DNA of 64,000 nucleotides from Gavia stellata. Lineage: Eukaryota > Chordata > Aves > Gaviiformes > Gaviidae. Positions 10,001-22,000 of the stretch are shown piece after piece. Position 1 is the stretch's first letter, and the number at the start of each line of letters is the position of its first letter. Both the position numbers and the translations under genes were made by a program. The stretch spans positions 8,695,001 to 8,759,000 of the forward strand of contig NC_082611.1 in assembly GCF_030936135.1 (NCBI RefSeq), read 5' to 3'. The notes below the pieces were generated by a model. That model saw nothing but the letters and a program-made list of their open reading frames with translations, ran no database searches and had not been told where the DNA came from.

Positions 10001-13000
10001 ATGGTAACAGGCAACTTTAAAAATTACAATTTAATGCTCAATAGCAGTCGATAAACCAAACTGTATGTTACCAGTTATTGGGGGGAGAGGGAGATAAAGA
10101 AGAAAACATTGTGATACCATATGAATTAATACACTGCCATCTTCAGTACCATCTGCAGTTCTGAGTCTCCTGTCTCAAAACACACATAAGAGAACAGGAA
10201 AATTGTGCATAGGTAGGAGACATAAATGCTGAAAATTTGGAATGGCTTCTATTCAAGGAATCACTAAATTTAAAAGACAAGACAAACCGTTAAGTTTAAA
10301 CCAGATCTATTAAATCACACACGGAATGGGAAGAGTGAGTATGAAACACTATTCAGTATTTCCTCCAATAAATGAAATAGGTGATATAAAATTAAATTAC
10401 TGCTGGCAACTCAAAACTAGGGACCTTCATCCGTAGTCACAGCACAGTGAAACTCTGGAGACATGGCTGCAGGATGGCTAATTAACACTCACATGAGTTT
10501 AAAAAAGACAAATTCTAGAAATATCCATAAATGGCTATTAAGTAAGATGCTACATATAGTTCAAGCAATCACATAAATTTCCCCTGAACGGTAGTATACC
10601 TGACTTAATACAACATATGGCGGAATCACATCTATTGATAATTTTAAATGTGAATTTTGTTTTACTCAATATAAACAGAAACCATAATCAGAAGTAGTAT
10701 CCATTGACTCAGACACACAACACTAATCATTGTTGAACATACTCCTCATGCTGCGAACAGCCCTGCAGAGGAGGACTTTGGGATACTGGTGGATGAAAAA
10801 TTAGGTATGAGCAGGCAATGTGCACTTGCAGCCCAGAAAGCCAATCGTATCCTGGGCTGCATCAAAAGAAGCGTGGCCAGCAGGTCGACGGAGGAGATTC
10901 TGCCCCTCTACTCCACTCTCATGAGACCCCACCTGGAGTACTGCGTCCAGCCCTGGGGTCCCCAGGGCAAGACAGACATGGACCTGTTAGAGCAGGTCCA
11001 GAGGAGGGCCATGAAAATGATCTGAGGCCTGGAACACCCCTCCTATGAAGAAAGGCTGAAAGAGTTGGGGTTGTTTCAGCCTGGAAAACAGAAGGCTCCA
11101 GGGAGACCTTATTCAGTATATAATGGGGGCTTACAAAAAAAAGACAGAGAGAGACTTTTTACCAGGGCCGGTAGTGACAGGACAAGGGGCAACCGTTTTA
11201 AACTGAAAGAGGGCAGATTTAGATTGGATATAAAGAAGTAATTTTTTACAGCGAGGGTGGTGAGGCACTGGAACACATTGCCCAGAGAAGTTGTGGATGC
11301 CCCATCACTGGAAGTGTTCAAGGTGAGGTTGGACAGGGCTTTGAGCAACCTGGTCTAGTGAAAGATGTCCCTGCCCACAGCAGGGGGCTTGGACTAGATG
11401 GTCTTTAAAGGTCTCTTCCAACCCAACCATTCTATGATTTTATAATCTAGAGACTCAAGCACTGCCAGATTATGTCTATATGTACAGATGAGATGGAACT
11501 TCTGCTTGCTTACATTTCTGTGAGCTTCACTGGCCTGAAGATGAACTCTGATGACTCATTTCTCATGCTATGAAACTAAGAAGTAGAGGAACTGAAGGCA
11601 TTAATACCATCTTATGCACTCCTGCCGGGCACAAAGAAGCTGTGGTTAACAAATCTAAGTTAATGACCAAGCTTCTGTTAGGTCATGGCAACTAATAACA
11701 TTTGTTCTGACAACTGAAGCAAAACTTTTACTATATTATGCCCTACCAGTCCAGAAGTTTTAGTCTAAGTAATTTTATCTTAATAAAAAGAAATTAACTT
11801 AAAACAATGTTTGATGTTACAGAAATAACAAGAGGCTACACAGCACTTCAACTTCTCCTACTAAATTTGCCTAGTACTTACAGCTGGGACATCGATTTCA
11901 GACAAATTTCAGAGAAATCAACCAACTTCACAACATAATACAGAAAAGTGTCTCTGTATCTTGCAATATGTAAAACATCAGATAAATCCTGAAATGAGTA
12001 AATATAAAATATGATGGTCTTCTATGTTTAGGCCAACAGTCTGATGATGCCTTTCCACCTATATCCATTCTTTTTGAGTATTATCTTAACTGAAAGGACA
12101 CCAACAAGTTTGGCTGGACGCCTCTTCATGTAGCTGCAGGGTCACTAAACACAGAGGCAACAGCAAGTCTAATCACCTTTGGAGCAAACATTAACCTTGC
12201 CAGTCCAACTTGTGAAAGAACTGCCCTTCATGTTGCAGCGTGCACAGCATCGTCTAAAGCGAGCAGAATTCTAGGTGTCAACACAGATTGCATCCATTTA
12301 CTATTAAGTAATGGAGCCAACGTAAATACCCAAGATCATGAAGGACAAACAGCTCTTCAAGAGGCCTGCTCAGGTGGCAGCAAGGAAGCAGTTGATGTTC
12401 TGTTAGAGTATAAGGCAGACATGAACAGTTTAACAAGAGATGGGCAATCTCCACTCTTCATTTCTTCAACACAGCTCAAATTTAAAAGATACAGCACTGT
12501 TGAACAAGTTGCTAGGCTTCTCATACCCACTGAAGTTAAGAGATAAAAGCTACCTACCCACTTGGACTTCAGTTCTCAGAATTTCAAATGCTGGAAGACT
12601 TTCTTATAACATTATCACAGAAATTATTGTCTCTACAAGATACCTGCAAAATCACTATTATAAGAATATATGATGAAAACAATGAGCACTGGCTCAAAAA
12701 CAGGCTCCCAGTAACTGTATGGAATTCTTCATACAACTACCAGGACTTCGGACAATAAGGCCATGATGATGCTAAACAGGAAAGCAAACTGAAAAACTGT
12801 TGACCCCAAAACAGTCGGCAGAAAAATTAAAATTAACCCAGAACGAAGACTGCGTGTTTTGAATTAGTTCCAAGCTTCTGCATGTAGAGTTTTAATAATC
12901 AAAATTATTTTTACACTAATTTCCTCATATAGCTACCGTATTAGTTTGGGGGGGACGGGGGACGGGACGGGAACGGGACAGGGACGGGACGACGACGACA

Positions 13001-16000
13001 CACAAGATATATCTACCTATGCTTCACATTTAAGCCCGCCAGTAAGTCAAAACTATTCTTATGATTAGAGTTCCAAAAAAACTTCAAAGTGGTTTTTTTT
13101 TTTTAAGTCTGCTCTTCAGTACTTTTAATAGAAATTAAACCAAAACTCTTCATTCAGTCACTAACATCACCTACCATTTCAGTCCTTTAGAGGAGATAGC
13201 AACCATTTGGAAAGACAGCAATTATTTGCAACTGAGGGAATTTTTTATTTTATTTCTTTTAAAGCAAGTTACTGTAACTTGAACATATTTTCAAAAGCTA
13301 ACTGATACGCCGTTAGCAAACTGAGGTGTAGTCAAGGGGCTTTGCTTATTTTCATAATTACCTAAAAGAAATTATTTTTAGCTAATTAAGTAATTTAGGT
13401 TCTACCCTGGTTAAGGAAAGACCAAGACAAAACAAAACCAATCTGACCATCCCTGTTTAGGACAAGAAAATGGCTTCACAAAGGAGAAAACATTTCCATA
13501 ATCATAATTAATTAATAATTCACTTGTAAGTCAATGTAATTGAGTACTATGCTTATAGTAAAGAAAGTATGGTACTGGTATAGAGGAGACAATGTATTTT
13601 TTCATATGTAACATAGCTAAATTCTTAAGAGTCTAGGTCATCTCAAATTTAACTATGAAGTTGCTTTCATTCTCCCATAATGTAAGTTATCTTTGTTTTC
13701 TTCAACCTCAAGTAATAATTTGATGAACTTACTTTAATGTCTCGATGCATCACTCCCATGCTGTGGATATAGCATACTCCTTCTAATAACTCTTGAAAAA
13801 TTTTCATTGTCCAGCGGACATCCACAAGATGGTATGGACCTTAAAACAATTTAAAATCTAAATTATTTCAGCTAATTTTACTGAGTTATTTAAGCTTATG
13901 GTGGTATGTCTTGTTGAATTCTGTTTATTTATGATGTGGAAGAAATTTTTAACAGAATGAGCAGAGTTTAAAAATGGAATGTCCCATGCTTCTCCTAAGA
14001 TAGTATTTTTGAAACAGCAAAAAGTCACTAACCTCAAAATTCCAAAAAGGAAAGTTCAGAGGACATGAACACATGATTGCCTGAAAAGACTCCTCCAAAC
14101 CCCATCAGCCAGTTATTTGATTACGAATTTAATAAACTCTTTACTTCCATGTAAGTGCTGAATTAGAATGAAAAATAGTGTTCCAGATAAAATCATACTA
14201 ATTTACATAATTACATGTTTTCTGTATTGATTTACACCCTTCCTATTTGGATCCTAATCCTTCTACTGTTGTGCTACCCTCTGAAATTCCCAAATCTCCT
14301 CTGGCTGTATCTGTCCTAAATAAACTCACCATCTCATTGTTTTTACCATTTCCCACATTATTATTTTATTAAACTACACTGTCTTCCTACTCTAATGACC
14401 CAGATCTAACATGTCTGTTGCCACTTTGAACACTCACCATTTACTCCTACTTGGGTTTCTGTTTCTCAGTGTCTAACCTATGATAGCATTCACCTTTCCT
14501 CTCGTCGCCTGCGAAAATGTGTGAAAACGGCATTTTGCAAGGTCAAATGCCCTAGTAATTCTGTCATTCCCTGACCAGGAATGTCATCTTTTAGCTTAAG
14601 AATGCTAAAAGACTATGATTACAGGAGAGATTAGTGGCAGTTGGCTGACAGATAGCTGGTAAACCTGAATCCATGACTGAAGAGAACAACAGACTTGTCT
14701 TAATAGTGATTAAAACTAAGACTAAACATTAATCATACAGTTTATGTCTTACAATCTGTTAAGCATATGCTTTTTATATACAACCACCCCACAGAAAGGA
14801 ACATGTCTTTAATGCTTTAAGAGCGTTAGACTTGTTCTTCCAAACGTCAACAATAATTGAAGACGGCTTGGTATCAGGGCGTGAGAACTCCTCTGGTCAC
14901 TCAAGCTAAGTAAATGTTAGATTCTTTAGACCAATGACAAATTAGCCTGCGTAGGAGTTTTGATTCTTAAGAACAAACTTAAAAGCTTTTAAGTATGTCG
15001 TAACTTGTCTGGAACAAAAGATGTATTCGTATTTTCCACAGCAGATAAATTTAGCCTGTGAAGAGTCTTATTTTGTAGCAGCAAGACTACTACCAAAGCA
15101 AAATTTCAATTATTTAAACAGCTTACTGAGAAAAAGCAGATTCTGTCAATAAAAAAATCTATTCCAAAAAAGTAGTATTACGCAGGCACAGATGTCTCCA
15201 GGTAACAACTACGCCTCAGGCATACATTCTTTTTTTTTTTTTGACGAGTTGTCTAAAACTCATGAACTTAAATCTCTTTTACCAACATCTATCATACAAA
15301 GATTCAATACTAGTTGCTATTTGATTAAGTGAATAAAGAATCTAATATGAAGAAGATCCATATTATAAGCCACTGAAGTAAAACATAAAATCAGGCAAGT
15401 GGACTTCCAATTAGGAAAAAAGAAATATTTGTTTTATCATGAATAAGTAAATTTTTAAGACAGTGGTGAATCTTACTGCAAGTTTCCTCTGTTCTCTCGT
15501 TACATCTTTTATTACGGTCAACAATCCAGTCCCACAAGGATATTTCACACAGTTGCATTTGTATATGAAGCATCAAACGATACTCCACCTAACAGAAAAA
15601 TAATGGTCCATGATTTTGCCACTCTAATATGAATAGTATTTCCTTAGTTATTTTCTTTAAAGCTAAAAAACACCAACATTTATTAAACTAAAAAAAGTTA
15701 GATACCAAAATTACATCAAATACAGTATTACTAATCCACTGCATTCAAGAAGCAGATGCAACAATGCTATCTAGTTTTGGGTTGCTTTTTTTTTCTTATT
15801 CCTCAAACTTTAACAATTGTTATATGATAAAAGCTAACGAAACAGCTAGCTACATACCTTAATATTCAAATTCGAGTTTAAAAACTTCTAGACATATTAA
15901 CAGAGGTTCATTCTGGCTTAAGAAAATAGTGTAAATTAATACAAAATAGCAAAAATATTTAACCTCTTGATACAGAATTTTAGGATTTATTAACATGAAT

Positions 16001-19000
16001 ACGTAACTTCATACTCAGTTTCTGATAATGTATTAGTTCATTTGATAACCTGGACAACTCAAGCAAACTCCTTTAAAATCTTGGATTTCTTGCAAGAGGG
16101 AACTCCAAATGATAGCAAAAGCTTGAAGCATTCCAGAGCTGGCTGTGTTATACAAAACATTTCAGTGGTATGAACGCCAACAAAGTTTTAGAAGCATAGG
16201 TAGAGTGGTGATTCCATGCCCAAATCTGCTTCTCTCTTTTTCACATGTAATCCTACACTGTATAGGCACCACATTACATACCTAAACACTTTCATCAATA
16301 ATACCATGAATTAGCCATCATTACTGAATGCTGAAGATTTTCAAGTTTGATGGGTTTTTTTACGCAGGAGTAGTACTTTTTATGCATGTAGGTACTTTGA
16401 AAGGACCCAAGATGACTAACACATAGCAACTTCCTTGTATGCTGAGTTTTGCCAGCTCCTCTGGTCAGCTTCCTTGTAATGGTGTTACCCACTTAAGTAA
16501 AAATTGTCTGCATTTTGGCTCTAATCACAGTTATTTCATTTTTTTTAGTTTATCATTATAAATAATTCCTCTGTCTACCAAACTCTTTTACAAACATCAT
16601 TAAATTAGACAGCAGTTAAGTATATTTAAAGAGAACTGTATTTACCTCAAACTCTCCACAGAGAGCTACATCATTCTTGGAGCATTCTTCAGTGCAGGAC
16701 TTACTTCCAGTGCTAGCATCTTGATCCAGACTAGGATGAGGTCCCCGTGCTGAATGATTTTTCACATCAGTTGATCTACTGCTAACACTACTTACAGAGT
16801 CTTCTTGTAATTCTATGGATAGTTCACACTTATTTGGTTTCATGCACTCTTTACTATTGCTGTTTGTAAAATCGTTCCTTACATCCATATTCTGCACTGA
16901 TTCACTACCAAGGTTTCTAAGATTGGTACTGTCACAGGACTTCTTTTCTTGTGAAGTAAGGTCAGCAAAGATAATTGAACTACCACTTTCCACACTCTGA
17001 ATGTGACAGTGATCACTGAAAATAATAAAGTAAGGGAGAGAAATCAAAATATGTACACAGTTCTATACCATCTATTTGTGATACACCATTCTGAAAACTT
17101 TTTTTTTCTCCAATCGCAAACTGCATTCCAGAGTAAGAGTTCAGCTGCTTCCCCATACAGAACTTTAGGATTACATAATTGGCAGTGTAGACTCCAGCCT
17201 TTTTAACACCTTCCCCCAGCAGGGATTCCTGATAGCTGACCCAGACAGCTCATAGGTACATATAGTCCTAGGTCACCGCATTCACTGCACAGAAGTATGA
17301 TGCATCTCCATTCCTTTAAACTTAGGAAGTTACACTGTATTTCTCATAGGACTCCATCTCCTTATTGAAAGGGCTAATTAATACTTCTGAGAAACAGAAG
17401 GCCCCATCACTCTAATAGAACTCCACGGTACTAATCAGTGTTGCTGACTGGCACAGAAGTTTTGAAGTAAACTTGAAGCTCAGTACTACATTCAGGCACT
17501 CAGAAACTGAGAGATCCAAAGAAGGTAGAAGTATCCAGCAATATCCTTCAGCTTACGCAACCAGAAAAGAAACAATGACAAGGATAAGTAAGACTTTTTT
17601 TGGTTATAATTTGGAAGCAAAATGCACTTGTGCAATATATGCTGAATTCTGTGTTCTTTTAATGTTATTTTAAAAAAGAGCCTTATGTTAAAGCCAAATA
17701 AATGTTTTAATTGAGATTTATAATGCTTACTTGCTACTCCCTTGCTCCAAAGATAATGGCTGCAACTCCATTATTGTTTTATCTATTGGATGAAAAGATA
17801 AATATAGTATTTTACAAAACAAAGCATGCATATATTTACTATAAATTAACATTTAAGCTACAGCGTCATACTGAATTTGACTTCATTACCTGTAGATATC
17901 TTCTTTTCTATTTCTGCTGCTGCAAAAGGTGCTTGTTAGTCTACTAAGAAGCAACCCTAATATACTTTTCATTTTTCTTTAAAGAAAAGAAAATACATGT
18001 TTTATAAGGTCACTGAAAGGGTTGTACTGGGCTCTCTTAGATATTCACCTAAATTTCACCTTTAAGAAGTTAGCCTGTTCAAAATTAGGGCTTATAATGT
18101 ATATGATAATACACAGTTAAAGAAGCAACTCCACAAGGCACCATCCTCTGCATCACCCTGCTGCTGTTTTGAAGACACTTGATATTTTGGAAATAATTTT
18201 CACTAAAATTGTATATTTATGTGGAAAAAGCAGTTTGTTTTAGCACACAGAAGCAAATATGAAACACCAATCTTGTAAGCCAAGGAAAACCACTAAGTAC
18301 CACAGAACCTATCTATAGATCTAGTTATGTACTTACATTATCACCACTAAATACTTGTGAAGTAGTCCTAGCACTAAAAAGTTGCATACTTTGAGATTCT
18401 TAGTATCATCAGTTAAAAAGTCTTGTCTGTTTTACTATACTGTCAACTTCCTATGCATTTTCTTTTGTGCTTATAGCTGACTGGGCATCAAGTCACTGAT
18501 TTGGAAAGCAATAAAGTCATATAGAGCATAAGCAAACCTCCCACTAAGAGAGGATCAAAAGATTTAACTGCTAAAGGCATTCCAAAAAGTACAAGAAAGA
18601 AAGGGACCAACAGATTAAGGTTACAAAGGGACCAAAGAAAAAGTGTGGGAAGAGCCAAGAACAGAGAAACTGAAGAGAAAAAAAACGGGGCAGGGAAGAA
18701 GGTGTAAAATAAACATAAAAGTACATAAATTCTCGACAGTTACGGACAGTAGCTGATATACAAAAACCCAGATTGCTCTGTCACTGTAGAACTATGAAAA
18801 TCAATTCATCAAATTTAAAAACTCTCCTGTGGAAAGCAAAATAAGAAGGAATTTTTTTTTTTTCCATTAAAGTATTTATTTACAGGTTCTTTCAGTTTTT
18901 CTAAACTCTTTTCCAGATAGGAAGAGAAGACTAGTGGGAGATTTATTCTAGTTTTGCTACAACTTTGAGATTTCAAAACATGGTAGCAAATTTGTGGGGT

Positions 19001-22000
19001 TTTTTTCTCCTATTCATCACTTTTCCCCAAATATCTTTCTGTGGCTCACTCCCCAGTATTCATTCTTCTCCTTGTCAACTCACTACTTTTTGCATTAAAA
19101 GGTTTTCATTGCATTCCACTGAACTTCACACAACTTTAAAATCCTCCTCATATATTACCAGAAGTGAAGCTAATACTTCCACAGTTCCAAATTAATCATT
19201 AAGTTATTAGGCAAAAGATTGAAGTGCACAGAGGGATATGAAGACCTGGTGGTCACCTGTAGTTTGCTTTTTTTGGTTGTTTTAAGGAGGAGAAAAATAC
19301 AGTTATTTTATCAGAGAAGTAATACTCTCCTGCAAATAATAGTACAGAGGTCATAAGCAGGATGCATGCAAGAATTACACAAGATGCTGTACTTTCCTTT
19401 TGGGCATACTGTTTGAACATATTCCATCCAAGCAGTGTGATAGCCTACAATATTAGGATGCTGCAGCCCAGCCAGCACTTTAACTTCTCGTAGCACCTGA
19501 AAAGACCAGAAAGAAACAGTATGACTGTCCTTTATTCTGAGTGCTTTGTAAACCCAAAACATAACAAAAAATAACAGTTTCTGAGAGAGAAAAAATAGAT
19601 AAAATTATTATAGTAATGGAGAAAATTTGGAAGCTTTAAAACAAATTATGATTTTCATAGTTGCAGAGATGATCAAGTTCAGGTTAATAATATGCTTCTT
19701 TTAATAGACTTAAATACCTCATTTACTTTTTTTCTAATAAGTATTAATAGGGTCAAATCTTTAGAAACTCAGAATGCATAAAAAACTTTATTAATGTTTT
19801 AAATGTTTTGGGCAACATTAACTGCATTACTAAATTAAATCAGAATCAGCTAGAGCAGACAGGGAGTTAAGACAGAGATGAAACACAGGAAAAAGAATAC
19901 CTTCATGCAATCTCTTCGTGTAGCCTTCTTAACGTTAATTTTTTTAATAGCATAGAACTGACCATCTAACTTGTTTCTGACCTGAAAACAATTGCAATAG
20001 GACAAAATTAGATGTTAATGTGTTTAGATTAATGAATTATTAAATCCTTTAGAAGCAATTATTTTCTAAAAATTAACTTCTGCACTCCATTCAGATAACC
20101 TCTCACACCTATCAGAGAATGAAACTGAGATTAGGCCCCAGCTGTCTAAGATAAAGATACCCTTCTTTTGCCTTCTTTTAGGACTGCAAACATCTAATCC
20201 AATCTTTGTGAAATACATAGCTTTACAGCTATCTTTCATCAATAAAAAACATGCTGATAGGTCCTGATAACTGCTTAAACAGGTTCTCAATAAATCTGAG
20301 ACCACAACTGTCATTTACATATGGCACATACCACATGGGGAACCTTAGGCTAGCCGTATGCTACAAGTATTTAATACAATTCAACATTGGGTTGGACAGT
20401 TTACATTCATATTAAGGCTGCTTTTTTTCAGGCAGTCACAACTGGAACATTGTGGTATGCAGACTAATCAGTTCCTGTGGCTGGTTTAAGTCAATATGTC
20501 ACAACACTTTACATGAGAAACAAGGAGTTTTCATTCACTTTAAAAGGGTCAAACTACACAAAGTAAAACATCTGAGATATATATATATCTATCTCCTGCT
20601 TCCAACAAACAGAAAACAGAAACCACAACTGAGCGTCTTTGGAAATGAAATTCCAACATCCTTCACATGTGCAGGTTTGCACCTGTTCTATTGGAAAATG
20701 AGTATTTTTGGGTTTCTGTTAGAAAAATAAACAAAACAGCCAGAACAGTAACCCTACATTTCAAAGAAAAAACAGATATAAATTGATCAATTATAAATTC
20801 AAGTTAAAAGAATACCTTGTATACTTTGCCATATCCTCCTTTTCCTAGTCTTGCAACCTCATCAAATTCATTCAAGTATCGTGAAGTCTGTGCTTCAAAG
20901 AGAACTTCTTTTTCCCTAATAAAAAAAAATTAGGCTGCATTAAACTAAATTACAACTTACAAGTAAGGTATTATATAGGCTACAAGTGTACACAATCTAG
21001 AAATACTATTTACATTATGAAAAGAAGAAGAAAATACTTTGACATTACCATAGTGAATACTGAAAACCAGCAGACTGCAACAGCATGCACATGTGCTACA
21101 AATCCACACTCTGTGTTAACAGAAGTATTAAGATGATTTCTTTAAGTTTATGCCTGATAAACCTTGTTTTCCTGAATGGTGATACTAACCGCGAGAGTTG
21201 TACTGAAGAAGGAATTTTTACCAGATAATTTTGAGAGTTTGGAGAATTTTTCACTTTTTTCCTACGTTTCAGAGCCAAAATATGAAATGCGGTATTAATG
21301 ACATTCAGAGTGGAGCACTGAACTTTAGGGAGGGAGTTGTTTAATACTTCAAAAGCTTTGAATACATACCCAATTGCATGAGAATCTCCATTATCAAGTT
21401 CCTAGGAAACAATAAAATCCAACATAAAAACATGCCATAGAGAATAACAGGTCTATGATGCCACTGGCAGGGACAGCTTAATGAAAACAGAAACTACAAC
21501 TATGTTCTTAGAAGAAAATGAGGTTACTGATAGCCATTCATTCTGCAGAGAGCTTCACCAAATTAAAGTAGTATTATCCCACCAGTAATCTGCTAACATC
21601 TCTCTGCTGGAGAGATTACTGCCCTTTAGAGTTCTTTCTGCTGGCAAACGGGATAAAATGAGGGCTCTAAAATGTGCTTAAGACAAAATTAACCGGCTTA
21701 GTTCAAGCCAGTTAGATAAGCAAACTGGTCTGATTCAGCCTGAAGCACATTACGCAGTAAACAAATTATGCTCTGCACTGATATAAATAGAAGGGTGTTA
21801 ACATAATCAACTGGAACAGTTAAAAGTTGAAAATGGATGTCTGTCCATTGTCGAAAAAAGCTATAGCAATACTTAAAACACCTTGCCTGTGTTTATAAAG
21901 ATTTTCTTAACCTTTTTTTTAATTATTTAACAAGGAACAAAATACTGCTGGCTTCAAAAGCTTTCGTTTGCACCTATAGAAGCAGAACATGCCATCCCAA

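Larger units (their letters stand above)
8398..13732 (-). other. EIF2AK1 intron between exons 11 and 12
   Basis: A 5.3-kb intron that holds a CR1 fragment, an ANKRD61 relic on the opposite strand and a GGGAC-type repeat, each listed separately. The stretch 8.4-10.7 kb shows no recognisable gene or repeat. Confidence 0.8.
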
